NCBI GenBank assembly: GCA_003342895.1
Contig: PTFA01000011.1
Span: 4,803,652-4,867,651 of the forward strand
DNA length: 64,000 bases
DNA from: Casuarius casuarius
Taxonomy: Eukaryota; Chordata; Aves; Casuariiformes; Casuariidae
Direction of reading: 5' to 3'
Shown: positions 23,701-36,227 of the stretch, piece by piece
How the letters are laid out: the number at the start of each line of letters is the position of its first letter
How positions within the stretch are numbered: position 1 is the first letter of the stretch
Position numbers and translations under genes: made by a program
Notes under the pieces: model-generated
Databases searched by the model: none
What the model saw: only the letters and a program-made list of their open reading frames with translations
What the model was told of the DNA's origin: nothing

Positions 23701-26700
23701 GTGACAGAAAAGTTGCTTTCAGCAGCCACTCTGATGCAGTTCACTAATTTTAGGTGTGAGCTTTGAACCACAGGAGCTGAATTTTGACCCAGCTCCCCAC
23801 AAGATTAAGGCCTGCAGAAAACTTCCTTGGAGAATGTCTGTCTGTGACTCTCAAGGGATCTTTTCCAGGGCAGTAAAGGGTAAAATTCAACTTCTCAGCT
23901 GGCTGTGCTGGACCTGATATAAGTTCTACTAGTGGGATTTATGAAGCAGAGGCATGAAGGACAGAAGTCAACATAGCCCAGTCATTTAGGACAGCATTTT
24001 GAAAGGACAAATGATCAGATCTGTTGATTCATTCAAACAAAGAGAGACTGTTCAGGCACTTGGGGGCAAGCACAAAAGCTTGTTTGGGCACATGGATGAC
24101 TGGGTGTGTNTGGCAGCTTCCTATTGCTGATTGCGATCTGGACATCTCACCTGTGTCTCACAGCTTGTGTGAGCTATGGGGGTGGAGGTTTAGTTTTCTT
24201 CTCTTGCTGAGGTAGGCAGTAACATCATATAGTCAGTGGATGTTGACATCTAGCTCTGTAACTAGCTTTCTTTTCTCATCTCTCAGATGTTTCCCTCAAG
24301 CTTCACTATTTCCTGATAGGAGGATCTGCAAGTGTTGCTGCTGTCATTGGTGTTGGTGTGATTTTATGCTTGATTTTCAGGTGCAAGGGTAAGTCATCTG
24401 GAGAACAGTCGGTATCTCAGAAGGGACTGTAAAACATTTCAGGCTCATCACTGACTATGTGCAGGAACAAGGACATAAACTTTATTGCTGACAGAATTGG
24501 TTGGGAGGCAAGTGGGGACTTAAAATGGAGACAGGAAGAAGAGTAGCTTGAAAGGGAGAGCGTTTTAAGGAGAGAAGGAGATGAAAACTTGGAAGAAGGC
24601 AACTTAGGGGTGGGTGAACTGTAAATGGAGAGACCTTGCAGAGAATCAAAGTGCCTAATTTACTCCCCTCTGTTGCCTTAGTTCTGTTCTGAAGTTATTG
24701 ACTGACTGGGTTTCCTCCTCTGTGTATGTCTTTCAGATTATTCCCCCCACTAGGCATATTACATTGCAGATATTTCATGAATCAGATACAAATGAATGGG
24801 GGCAAAAGAGGGTTGGCAAGAAGGGACTGTGAGGGGAGGTGTGCACTAGAAGAGCAGAGAAGGCAGGGTGAGGAAAGCGGAAAGGCAGGAGAGGAAAAAA
24901 GGACAGTTACTATCAGTGGTGGCAGCTCTGACCAGTGCTTGCAGCTCTTTGGTGTGGGAGCCTGTCACTGCCACAGAGCAAAGTGTGGTTTGGGGCAGGC
25001 AAAGAGATGAGAAAATGAATTGTCCAGCTCAGATGGGTTGCTTGGCTCATCATGTCCCCTCAGAATTGAGAAAAAGTACACTTAGAAAAAGAAGACTGTG
25101 TTGATTCAATCCTGTCTTGTAGGGTGATTAAAAGTTTTACTGAAGGGGAAAATAAAACAATAGCACTGGCAAGAGCATGTTCTAAACCATGACATAAAAA
25201 GTGAGAACTAAACCAATACTTGGAACTATATTTAGAAGAAAATATTTCAACAGCAGAGGGCAGCTAGGTGAGAACTGTGGGCAGAACAGCTGTGCACTGT
25301 ACCCCATCAAACCATTTTGAATTTCCAACATCCTACTTTCAGCTTCCCGGTTACATAAATCGGCACTTGGGACAGCAGCACCATTTGCAGTAAGTGGGCT
25401 TTTTTGTGTTTACTTCACTAATACCTGTAATTCCATTGCAACGTGTGTCTGCTCTCACAAAACTCCCATTTANCTCTGGCTGTGCTTGGATGGGTGAATA
25501 AGGAACAGTATATCTAGGAGGGTGTCTGCTACTTGCACGGCCCTATCTGTGTGTGCATTCACAGTATCTCACTAATTGCTTAAGCACTAGAGGGAGAACG
25601 GAAGAGAGCTTTTCCTGCCTAAGAATACTATAAATTGCATTTATAATGCCAGTGTTTAAGCTGAATTTTAGCTCTCCCAAAAGTTAATGCATTCAGAATT
25701 GTGCATTACAGAGTAACCTTAACTCTGACCTTTGGTTTAAGAATGTGTATTGTCCTTCATGACAGGAATCTGCACAATTAAAGATTTGATGAAAATGGGC
25801 AGACATTTATAATAAGGGAAGAGGGTGCACTTCCTTATGCTGTATTAGACACAGAAACAGCTGTAAAACTTTTTTTTTAAGTTGCAGTTTGAACACTCAG
25901 GAAACAGCAGTGCTAAACTTGCCACTGCAAGTTTTACTACTTCTTTAATTCCAGTGTCCTGATACATATTTAATAGCATGATAATATGCTGCTCCTTCCT
26001 CTGGGCTTCTGCCTGATTTAATGCACATTGAAAGAGCAATTATTTCATGTTTTGTTTTCTGCTCACGGTTAAATTCATGGCCGTGTGCCTTGTTTATTGC
26101 AAGCTAGTCAAACAGTGCTCTGAAGTTAGAATGATTAATTTCCTGATATGCTGTTCTATGGCACTCAGCACCATTTGACTGACAGGAGTGGGAGTTGCAG
26201 AGATAAAAGTCAAAAGCTTCTGGTAAGTTTAGGTGTCTAAATTGGAATGTGTATGGCCTGCATGTTTTTTTCAGCTAAGTTAGCATTGTTCATTGAGATT
26301 TATTTTGAAGAAAATACTGACATTTCAAAATTTGTTTTCAATCATACTAAGAAAAAGAGATTCCAGAGACTGTCCTGTTCAAGCATTGTAAAGGCAGTTG
26401 CTGTATCTTTCTGCCAGCTCAGGTTTCACCCTCTGTGCCCTACCTCTTTGCTAATGGGGCTTAGAGAAATAAATTCACAATTCCTTTGCAGTCCAGTTCC
26501 TTTGCAAATCTGGTTGCCTACTGGATTTCTTTCAATCTTGTTTTTCATTTGGACTCTATATGTACAATGTTTCAACAAAATTCTACAAGGTAATATAATG
26601 GTATATATTTTTCTTTATATTGCAGACTAAGAACTTGAGGTCAACACCACAGCATGAGGAACCATGTGCAGTCGAGCTTTCTGTTTTATCAGAGAGTGTC

Positions 26701-26742
26701 TATGAGAATTACAATCCAAGGATTATGTGTATGAACTCTTAA
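20650..26742 (+). CDS. CD200R1: CD200R1-like inhibitory-type Ig receptor (six coding exons, 296 aa)
   Basis: Exons are 20650-20716, 21740-22048, 23169-23417, 24287-24388, 25343-25389 and 26626-26742, with a joined length of 891 nt in frame to TAA. The protein order is signal peptide (1-22), V-set Ig (23-125; C39, W52, C107 and the extra pair C60/C76 seen in this family), C2-set Ig (126-208), transmembrane helix (about 217-239) and cytoplasmic tail (240-296). The C2 domain carries the family signature AGKPAAEISWIP followed by NGTVT and CLVTHPATNKSL, which closely parallels mammalian CD200R1. In mammals this receptor binds CD200 and restrains myeloid cells through Dok adaptors recruited to an NPxY tyrosine. 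Here the tail has SVYENYNP and no NPxY. The tail also contains RSTPQHEEP, similar to the ESTPVVEED region of human CD200R1. I am confident of the family; the orthologue-versus-paralogue call (birds have more than one CD200R) is less certain. Confidence 0.85.
21740..22048 (+). CDS. CD200R1: CD200R exon 2: V-set Ig domain
   Basis: This 309-nt phase 1-1 exon has a strong acceptor (tctcttttcttcttttgtag) and donor atag|gtaaga. It encodes the complete V domain: LSCPYSS, VTWK, DEGNYTCEIV. The additional cysteines at model positions 60 and 76 are typical of CD200R-type V domains. Sequons occur at N69 (NET) and N104 (NYT). Confidence 0.9.
23141..23164 (+). repeat. CTT microsatellite forming a splice polypyrimidine tract
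   Basis: A ttttcttcttcttcttcttcttt run sits immediately before the catag acceptor of CD200R exon 3, so a simple repeat supplies the polypyrimidine tract. Confidence 0.85.
23169..23417 (+). CDS. CD200R1: CD200R exon 3: C2-set Ig domain
   Basis: This 249-nt phase 1-1 exon begins VPPTVTLTSD and has cysteines at model 142, 179 and 192 and the signature AGKPAAEISWIP. Sequons include N160 (NHS), N171 (NGT) and N200 (NKS). The acceptor polypyrimidine tract is an uninterrupted CTT microsatellite. The donor I chose (tcat|gtatat at 23418) is weak but preserves phase and makes the membrane exon readable. Without splicing, the frame continues to a stop at 23495-23497, which would give a soluble form. 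Confidence 0.85.
24287..24388 (+). CDS. CD200R1: CD200R exon 4: transmembrane segment
   Basis: This 102-nt phase 1-1 exon has acceptor ttctcatctctcag and donor aagg|gtaagt. It encodes a short juxtamembrane piece (YVSLKLHY) and a 23-residue hydrophobic helix rich in Gly, Val and Ile, stopping at RCK. No charged residue lies within the helix, so it looks like an inhibitory-type CD200R and not an adaptor-coupled activating one. Confidence 0.85.
25343..25389 (+). CDS. CD200R1: CD200R exon 5: cytoplasmic linker
   Basis: This 47-nt exon follows a good acceptor (catcctactttcag) and ends at donor gca|gtaagt, converting phase 1 to phase 0. It encodes ASRLHKSALGTAAPFA. The small size and lack of motif make this a context-based call; the phase fits the terminal exon exactly. 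Confidence 0.65.
26626..26742 (+). CDS. CD200R1: CD200R exon 6: cytoplasmic tail and stop
   Basis: Acceptor ttttctttatattgcag is followed in phase 0 by 38 codons and TAA. The tail holds two tyrosines in SVYENYNP (model Y284 and Y287). Y284-x-N fits the Grb2 SH2-binding consensus; neither tyrosine is in an NPxY context. The upstream RSTPQHEEP resembles the mammalian tail, which supports this as the true last exon. Confidence 0.75.
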   Translation, partial: TKNLRSTPQHEEPCAVELSVLSESVYENYNPRIMCMNS

Positions 26743-29700
26743 CAGTGGAGGCACAAGCAATCTAATATCAGCTCACCTACTAATGATAGTCAATTACCTG
26801 AATTTGTACTTGAACTAACAAATCTCAGACCTTGGTGCACAGCAGGCCAGCAGGACACCCACTCCTCCAAAAGCCTTTGTCTTTCCTGACTTGAAGACAG
26901 CTGGGGAGAGCAACCTGTTTTAGTAACTTATTTCTTTTTCTCTAAATATCAATACAGCTCTTGGAACATTCAAAAGTTTTAAAGACTGAGTTGGAGAAAT
27001 GCACATCTGAATGTTGTTGAAAAAAATAATCTTTCCTCAAATCAATAATTGACATACTTTTGTGCCAAAATAACAGACTGATGGTGAAAATATAGCACTT
27101 TTTTCCATTTTAGTAACTGGGTTCCCTTTGCAGTTTTGTGGTGGAAACCAGGAAGTGACACAGGGGACCCCAAAACAAAGAAGGCCAAGGAGCCCCATCC
27201 AACAGAAATGTAGAAATAGAAGAGGTTTTCTGTGTGGATAGTTACATGTGGCAGATGACAATCTGGTATTTGTCATCACTGTTTACTTTTTTTTTCTTTT
27301 ATATATTTCTTTTCTAATTATGTTCTCTGTTTACATTGATAATAGCAGAAACAAAGCCACTTTGAATTTGTACTTGCTATGGAAATGAGAAATAGCAATA
27401 GGCTATTTTCTAAGATTCCTTTTGAAGTCAGCATCTAAATATGCAAATATTTATCTAAAATTATTTCTGGGACTATTTGGAGCTATTTGGGTATGTGTTT
27501 ATTAACCAGTTTCTTAGAAGGCGAGATCACAGTATGGTTTTACGGAGAACAGTGGTGCTGAGTTGTGAAAAATACTTGTAGTGTGCTTATTTATATAAAA
27601 AAACCAAAACCCAAACTATTTATTTCTTCTCATTTCCTCTCCCCTGCCCACCTCCTGAGCTGAAAAAGCTACAGACTGGATGTTGATTTCTGTTTCGTAT
27701 GTCAAGTNGGTCAAACCGTCCGGAAAACTAATGCAGCACTAAGTATACTCAAATGTTTGCTTTGAATGGTCTTTGCCTATGTGTAGCTGGAGGAAATTCT
27801 CTCTCCTCTTTCAGTCTTCTTAGGTATGAAGATCCCTAAGTGCTTTTTAATTGTGCTTTTCTTTATCACTTCCAAATACACATGGATGGGCACACCTACT
27901 GACATGATCCGGGCGTTATTTTTGGCCAAATGCTGGAGAGGCACAATGGGTCACTCTCTGCCTCAATGAGAAGTGCCTACAGAATGCTGCTGTCCTGTCA
28001 CTCCTGCTGGGTAACCCTGTGAAGCCTGTCTTGGGGTGTTAAATGTCAATGCTCGATTCCTACCTCTGAGCTGTGGACGGCTTCTTTGTGTTGTCTGCAG
28101 GGAAGGAGATGCCCCTTTTCAGGTATGCAACCCCTGGGAGAAATAAGTGTCAGCTAGCTTGGAATTAGTGAAAATAAGATTTCACAGATGCTAGTTAGGA
28201 AAAGCATTTTATAGCTCTAATGAAACTCACAGCAGTTCCTTAGGGAACTGCTAGGGAAGTGGTGTCCCAGTTCTGCTGGCCACAGTGGGACAGTGTGGGC
28301 ACAATCCAGCATCCGATTTGCTCTCCCCTGTCAGCCTGGACCATCCACACTCAAGGTGCTGCCAAGGAGTCTGTTGAGACTGGAAGCCACTGAAACAAAG
28401 GAAAGATCTCTTGATCCTTAGAGAACTGCACAGTTGGGTCTAAAGTGAGTTCCTAGGTTGGCGTTGCTCAGTTTGACAAGTGAGTGAGGAACATTCATGT
28501 GGACAATGACAGTAATCCAGGTCTGTCTTATTCAGAAGTTTGACCATTGCAGTCAGCTCTAAGGATGACATGACTGATAACGAAGAGAGTTTGGTGGCGC
28601 AGCAGCCTGCTTTTGACAATCATGTTGCATATGTGTGTTGTGATTTTTAGGGTGCAAAGCAAGAGCTTTTCATTGCACAAAATGAAATGCTGAACACTAA
28701 GATCTTATTTTCACTCCAGTAGATCTTTAAAGAAAGAGAATTAGGACCTCAGTTATCTCATTTGGCTCTGGGCCAATAAATATGTGATAATGTAATGAGC
28801 TTATGGGCTATTTAGACCTGAGAGCTTTAGAATAAGAGCTGAAAGAATTTCAGTATGTTTTTGTTTGTTTGTTTTGTTCGTTTGGTNTTTTTTTGAGATA
28901 GAGTTCAGAGCAGCAAGGAGATGAAGGTCATCAGCTCACCAAGCTGTCTTTGCTGAAGTGGGATTTGGGCTTGCCCCGTTCCTGAAGTACTGCTGGAGAC
29001 AGCAAGTTTCAGAAGGAGTTAGGATAGTGTGACAGCTATCATTCAAGTGAAATCATCATTCAAAGGGGATATTTGATACGCCAATCCACAGCATACTCGT
29101 AAATACTACAGAATATGGATGAAGTTCAGATAATCTACCAGATGCTCCAGACAATCCAACTACAATTTAACTGTGTTGTACCTTCCAACATTAATAATTA
29201 TTGCTAAAATTAAGAGGAAGTACACGCTGGAAGCAAGTTAAAACTTCAATCTCTGAATGCAAAGCAGCATAGTTTCTGGTTGGCAGTTTGCTTGGGTTCA
29301 CGTCAAGCAAACTGTATAGGCATACACATTTTACCTCTTCTCAAAGTGTTGAAGCTTGGCAGTTGCAGAGGCTGTTGTCTGGCACTTGGGAAAAGCCAAG
29401 CAGGTACCATGATAATGCACGTGGACTAAGGTTTAAGTGATTTCACATTTCTGGGATCGGGGTTAGCCCAAGAGCCACTCCTCCTGCAATGTCTCAGAAA
29501 ATTAGCTTACAGCATTGTGGCTCAGTCAGGCTTTGATCATCACCTGTTTACTGCCAATGTAAAGCTTGAGTTATCAACCCACAGCCCAGGTAAAGTAGCA
29601 TTCAGCCACATGTTGCAGGCATTAAAAGGCTTAGCTGCCTAATTGCATCTTCCTTCTGCAATAAAATTGGTCCTCATGATGCTTTTCAAGCTCTTTGTTT

Positions 29701-32700
29701 TGCCACCCTATGATTAATAAAATTTATTAGGCCAAGAAGAATAATGTGACTAGTGGGGGTGATAGTAAGAAAGATTGAGACATTAGTAATGCTTCTAGGC
29801 AAACCATAATAATTGAATACTCTCACTTAATTTTCTGCTCATCTTTTGTATGTAACGATGGCACAAGCAGTAGTTTCAGGTACAGAGCTTGCTTCTTTTT
29901 ATCTGTTTGCAATTTTTTGGCGCTTTTGACCAAAGTAGCGTGTCTTACATCCAAGCTGCCTACATGTGATAATTATTCTAGTGGCCTGTCAGCTCTCCTA
30001 ATTGCATCCTCTTTGAAAGGAGGAAGATGGGGTGCAGTGAGCCTGTAAGGATGCTCAGAAAGGAAGCCCTAGGTGCTCTGGATAGGACTAACAGGTCTGG
30101 GAGTTGAAGAGTTTTGCATATGCAGTGGGAGGAAAATGGGAGAGACTGGAGAAGGGAGTTGACAGAGGGGAACAATAATGCATGTAGGGACTAAGAGAAA
30201 GCAAGCATGACTTTGGGCTGTTGTAGCTTAATACTTAGTAGTGTAGTTAACATTTTTTTCTCCCTTCACGCTGCCTGCCACTGGATGCCTTAACCCCTGG
30301 TTATGATTTGTGAAGGACAGGCTTTATCACACAGGAAGTCTTTTGTACTCTTCTCTCAGGATGGAAAACTACCTGTGGGTTTTATTGTCACTCTCCATGC
30401 CGGTAGTCACCCAAGAGGTGTCATGTTTCTTGGTCTGATCAGCTGCATACTGAAGGGCTAAAAGCCCTGAGACACATACCATGTACCTCAAGCAGCTAAG
30501 GGGGAGGAGGAAAAAGCCTGGCTGCGCTTCATTGCCTAACCAGGCATCCAGCTCCCTCATGGCTGGAAAGGGTTGAGCTGGGCTTGCAGCTGGGTCCCAG
30601 CATCCCTGCAGGGGACTTGAATTATCTGTCTCAGCCAGCTCNTTCCCATCCAGCAGCAGGGACCCCATTCGCAGCGGACCCCGGCTGNGGGCTGGTGCAA
30701 CAGGGCTGGTGTGGGAGCCCTCCTGCACTGCTGGAGGGCTGCCCGTGGGTGCTAGTGGCTATTGCCTCCTGCCTAAGTTCTCTCCTCCTGGGCTGACTGC
30801 TGAGAAAGTGCCCATTTCCTGCATGGATTTCATTTCACAATCAACTTGTTGGGTATGCTGAGGAGGAGAGGAAAATTATTTAAATGGTTTTTGTCATGCT
30901 GATCTTGTAACAGGGAAGGCATGTTGGTGTTTAAGCCAAATCGTGTATTTTGCCTTTTGCAGAAATCTGGTCTGGAAAACAAGGAACTTGAGGACATTTT
31001 TATGAGTATGTTTACTGTGTTCTTTTCCTTAACTGCAAGAACACTTTTGGTGATCTTAAACTGATTGTATCTGCACCCAAAGCAAATTTAAGCAAGGCAA
31101 ATGTTCTGGACTACAAATTCTACACATTCTTCTGTGACATTGTACAAACGGCTAGGAAAATGCTGACTGTCCACTGAAAACTTATTGTGAGTGAGCTACT
31201 AAAAGGAGATGGATGTTGGAGCGAGCTATTTGCACAATCTGACAAAAAAAAAAATAACAGCTGCGAATGTGAGCATATGATTTTATAGTAGCAAAACTAG
31301 TCCCGTATGGGGTGTATCCTGTAGATGTGTGAGTGGCAGTAACACTTAAGAAATTATCTTTCTAGAGAAACTGTTGACAAAACTGAGCACAGGTTTCAAT
31401 TTTTGTTTCATTTTACATGATGTATGTGAGTCTTGTTAACAAGAGAGGAAGGAGAGCCCAAGTTGTACGCATTCGATCTGTCCTTTCTGTGTAACTCTCT
31501 TTAGTTGTTTGCTCCTCAAGGACAGTCCTTGTTTCTGTGTCTTGTTCAGTTACCGACCAGCTTGGACATGCTGACTAACTATGACTGTAATGGGTATCAG
31601 ATGACTCTCTTCTCTTCATCCAGCTCCAAAACTACTGAGCCTGGAGATTCCCTTCTCCAGAGTTGTTACAAAAGCCCTGCCTTGCCACTGCTGTCTTAGA
31701 CTGAATTTTTAGTCAAATGCACTGCTATTTGAGTGTCACTTGTGCTTTTTAGCACTAGGTGACTGTAGATGAGAACTCTCCTGTTTATTGTATGGCCTCT
31801 CGCTCAAAATGTTTATAGAGCACTCTTGGTAATAGTGCTGATNTCTGCTTTCTGATTAATCTGCGAGCCATTTGTCTTCTGATAAGAGCAGATGCTGCAA
31901 TGCTTGGGTACAGTTCTTTATGCTCATTCTGTACACTGAGTGTGAAAAAATAATATCAGATAAATTGTGTTTAGGACACCATAAATTGGAATATAACCTC
32001 AGCTTATTAATAAGATTTGTTTTAAATCCCAATATTTAGCATCAGGATTGAAATGAAGATGATAAATCATATTTTCCTGAAGACTTTGGGAATGGGGCAT
32101 ATGTCCTACAGGGATTGGCCAGTTCTGTGAAAAGCTCAGTTTCGTAAGTTGATATTTCTTGCAATTGTATTTTTTTGGTTTAGCTTTCTTGGCATCATTT
32201 GTCATAGCTTCTCTCCTCTGATGAGAAAATAATACTTTGCTTGGTCTTCCTCTAATTGCCATAACATCTATGGAATACTGTCTTGCTGATTTTGATGTCT
32301 TTTGCTTGTTCTCTCTTTTTGTGACTTCAAGTGCTGGAGGCCAANGAAGAGGTCATGATTTAACCAAGCTGGATTTAACTACATTTCCTATCGCTTCTCT
32401 GCCATGGAATAGTTTACCTTTGTGCCCTGAATGTTGTTTTTTTAAACAATTTCCAGCTCTTCTTTTCTTTCCGTTTCCTTAGATTTGTCTCCCTAGTGCT
32501 CTCATGCATTGGTTTTCTGAGTTTATTGATGTTATTTTCTTTAAGTATTTATCATCTAGTTCTCTGTCCTTCCCTTTTGGCATCAAATGCAATTGCATTC
32601 CCCATTCAGTTGTTTTGGTAGCTCCCTTTCAANGAAATTTTTTCTTTAGAAAAATTTTTTGGGAAAATGATAAGTTTCAAATGGTTATTTGCTCTGGATT

Positions 32701-34649
32701 TTGCTAGTGCATTTTGCTGAGCTTCACTTTAGCCATATACTCACTCTAGGTCTCCTTGGTCCAACACATAATAGAAAATTAATCACTCTCTTGACTGTAA
32801 ACTGCTCTTATGCTTTGGGTCCTGAAAATCTAAATTCACCTACCAAATCAAAATGCATAATATACATTCTTTTTCATATCCTTTGGTTACAACTTTCTTG
32901 CATTATTCTGCAAAAACCTCATAACCTGTTAATTTTTTTCCTCCATAGTTTCAGTGCTGCTNTGCACCACTCACAGCAACAGGGATCTATAAGAGCCCGA
33001 AGAAACTAAGTAAGCATTTATCAGTGAGACTTTTGAAACAAACTTCATTAGTGGTTTACCTTAGTCCAGATCCATAATGACAAAATATCTCTGATACAAC
33101 ACCGTGCTTTCTCTGAATGGGACTATGCATGTGTCAGATACATATGTTGTTAATAACACTGCATATGACCAAGAACAGAAGCTATTTTCCCTGATTCATA
33201 AGCAATAATATTTTCTGAGTAAGAGGAAAACAGTATCACAGACCACAGACTCCTTGTGCATTTGCAAAAGTGAAACTTTCCCCAAGCACAGTAGAATCAA
33301 AAAGCATAAGCAGGCTTTTTGCTCCACTTCCTCCAGATTCTCTCTCTTGTCATTATCAAGCTGCCACTACTTCTGCCCCCAGTGTTTCCTGTATATTTTC
33401 TAGTGGTTTTGACTATATCGCCAAATCTACTCTCACCCCACCCTCCCCTTGAGGTTAACACACAATACCCAGAGAAGCCTCTCAGACTTGCTGGTTCAGA
33501 TTGGGGCTGGTCAGACCTGACCTCTGTTTTGCCCACCTACTCCTTTTCTCTGTGAAGATTTATGCTGTTTTCTAGCACTTATCCTGTCTCCCANGCCTTG
33601 ACAAGATTTAGTCTGATGCCTGGCATAAACAAGAGGGCTGAGCAAAAGAATTCTGGAACAGCAAGAGATGATAATCTCAATTTGTTTCAAAAGTCTCATT
33701 GATAAGAGTGGCAGAATTAGACAGATGAGAGCAACTCCTGCTCACTCTGCCACAGGTTAGCTCTCCTGTAGTAAAGGTAGCAGAGAATGGCATGTGTATC
33801 CAGGCGTTTACCTCTCAGTTTTATTTTGCGTTATTTCTGAAGGGCTGAGACATGGGCTGGGATGCCTCTTAGCAAGTATTCACCTCAGCTGTTCCCCTCC
33901 AAAGTGTCAGCCCCTGGACAAACAGGTGGATGAACAGCAGGGGAAGATACTACCAAAGCCCTTTGTTAGGGACAGTCCTATGTAGGATGCATGCTAAAGG
34001 GTTAAAATGGTTAAGGCTATTGCAATAGGGTATCACTTGAGCATGTCATTTGGGATGGGGGTTTGAAGACAGGTGTAGCATGTTCTTGCAGAATGGCTAC
34101 TTACCAGCATATGCACCAGTGAAATAACGAAGTCAGACTCAACAAAAAGGCTTGATGGATAATCCCCTTTTATCAAAGAAAATGCCTTTCTCTGTTCTAT
34201 AAATAAAAGATTTGAATGTGATGATGTAGGATATAGCATGGTCTCATTTTTGCACGGTTGGGGTGGAGACAGGAAGCAGAAGAGATGGTGGGTTTTAAAA
34301 ATACTTCCTTCATAAAGTTTGTCTAAGACTTATTTTTCTGAAAAGCTGTTTCAGGATTAGGATATTTTTTTTCAGGCCAGCATAGACAGACATGAGACCT
34401 GCCCCCTTGCCCCAACAAACACACACACACACATACACGCATCTATTGGTTAGTCAGGAGCTGGGTTTGCTGACTCTCTTTGTGCTCCAGAGTAGTGCTA
34501 TATTTTTGACTTGTGTGGATTATGTTCATACTGTGTAGCAATAGCTGCACCTCTATTAGCAGTGATTGCCTTGTTGAGGTAAATCTTTAGTNGCAGCTCT
34601 CAAATGATGCACTTTGTGGTAAGTCTTTACTGCTAAGATTTGCTTTCAG
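26743..34649. other. CD200R 3' flank and intergenic, no gene recognised
   Basis: The proximal part is presumably CD200R 3' UTR; the first clear AATAAA I see is at 28775-28780. The rest is AT-rich with no credible coding exons. About 30580-30790 is locally GC-rich with two N bases and short open frames on both strands. About 31980-33010 is strongly AT-rich and could contain a very old transposon, but I cannot name a family. Confidence 0.4.
34418..34440 (+). repeat. CA microsatellite
   Basis: A short imperfect (CA)n run with one T interruption. Confidence 0.8.
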
Positions 34650-36227
34650 GAAGCTCTGGACCCTGAAACCAGAGGGAAAGTCTGGACCAACAAAGACTTA
34701 CCCTTGCTAGAAGAGGATCAGGTTAGGGAACACTTAAACAAGATGTTTGCAAATCCACAGGACCTGATGGGATGCATGCATGAATGCTGGCCAATGTCAT
34801 TGCGAGGCCACTCAATTATCTTTGAAAGGTCATGGCAATTGGGCGAGGTTCCTGATGAGTGGAAGAAAGCAAATGTTGCTCCTTTCTTCTAGAAGGGCAA
34901 GAAGGAGGATCTGGGGAGCTACAGGCTGGTCAGCTTCACCTTGATCCCTGGGAATGTAATGAGGCAACTAAACCTGGAAACCATCTCCAAACACATTAAG
35001 GGCAGAAGGGTGACTGGGAGAAGGAGAAGTTGGTGTGGACTTATAAGTGATTGGCTTGGTGGATGAGGGGAGAGTAGAGAATGTTGTTTATCTTGACTTT
35101 AGCAAGACTTTTGACTCTTTCTCCCCTATACCATCCTCATGGACAAACTGATGAAGTACAGACTAGAGAAGTGAACGGGGAGGTGGACAGAAAACTGGCT
35201 GAACTGCTGGGATCAAAGCATTGTGATCAGCAGAATGAAGTTCAGCTGGAGGCCAGTCACTAGTGGTATAAGCCAGGGGTCAGTACTAGCTCCAATACTG
35301 TTCAGCAAACCATTACTGACTTGGATGATGGGACAGAGTGCACCCTCAGCAAGTTGGCAGGCAATAAAAAACTGAGAGGAATAGTTGATGGACCAAATGG
35401 TTGTGTTGTCATTCAGAGGGATCTTAACAGGCTGGAGAAATGAATCAAAAGGAACCTCATGAAGTCCAACAAAGTGCAAAGTCCAGCACCTAGGGAGGGA
35501 TAACCCCATGCACTAGTACAGGTGGGAGCTAAGTGACTGGAAAGCAGGTGCAGAGAAGGATGTGGGGGTCCTAGTGGACAACAAGTTGAACATGAGCTAG
35601 CAATGTGCCCTTGCAGTAAAGAAGGCCAACAGACTCCCGGGCTACATTAAGAAGAACATGGCCAGCAGGCCAAGGGAAGTGATCCTTCCCCTCTACTCAG
35701 CACTGCTGAGGCCAGATCTGGAGTGCTGGGTCCCGTGCTGGGCTCCCCAGTACAAGGGTGACTGGAACATACTGGAGCAAGCCTAGCGAAGGGCCACAAA
35801 GGNAGTTAATGAATTGGAGCATCTGACATACAAAGAAAGGCTGAGAAATCTGGGATTGTTTAGCCTGGAGAAGAGAAAGCTCAGGGGAATCTTATTAATG
35901 TGTATGAATAACCGATTGGGGGAGTAAAGATGATGGAGCTAGACTCTTCTCAGTGGTGTCTGGCAAAAGGGCAAGAGGCAGCAGGCCCAAGCTGAAACAC
36001 AGAAAATTCTGTTTAAGCAAAAGAAATAACTTTTTTACAGTGAGGGTGGTCAAACACTGGCATAGTTTGCCCTGAGAACTTGTGGAATCTCTGTCCTTGG
36101 AGATATTCAAAACTGAACTAGACATGGCCCTGGGCAACCTGCTCTAGTTGATACTGCTTTGAACATGGGAGTTCGACTAGATGATCTCCAGAGGTGCCTT
36201 CCAACCTTAGCAACTCTGATTCTGTGG
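34650..36227 (+). mobile_element. 5'-truncated CR1 LINE, degenerate ORF2 and 3' end
   Basis: This is non-LTR retrotransposon DNA of the CR1 clade, the main avian LINE. It runs from within the reverse transcriptase part of ORF2 (gaagaggatcaggttagggaacactta) to the family 3' terminus (actagatgatctccagaggtg... attctgtg). Recognisable stretches include cctgatgggatgca, gaaaggtcatgg, gtggacaacaagttgaa, cagcactgctgaggcc, tttagcctggagaagag and ggagatattcaaaac. Stops and frameshifts are frequent. A segment appears deleted near 34990-35050, where the usual htgFtkgks-type coding is missing. In the catalytic block, FADD is replaced by an LAGN-like reading at about 35354-35365, so the copy is inactive. 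The left boundary is approximate. Confidence 0.9.

Noticed and set aside
34704..35509. Open frames of 60-98 codons on both strands
   Set aside because: They lie inside the degenerate CR1 LINE and are fragments of its dead ORF2 or antisense to it.
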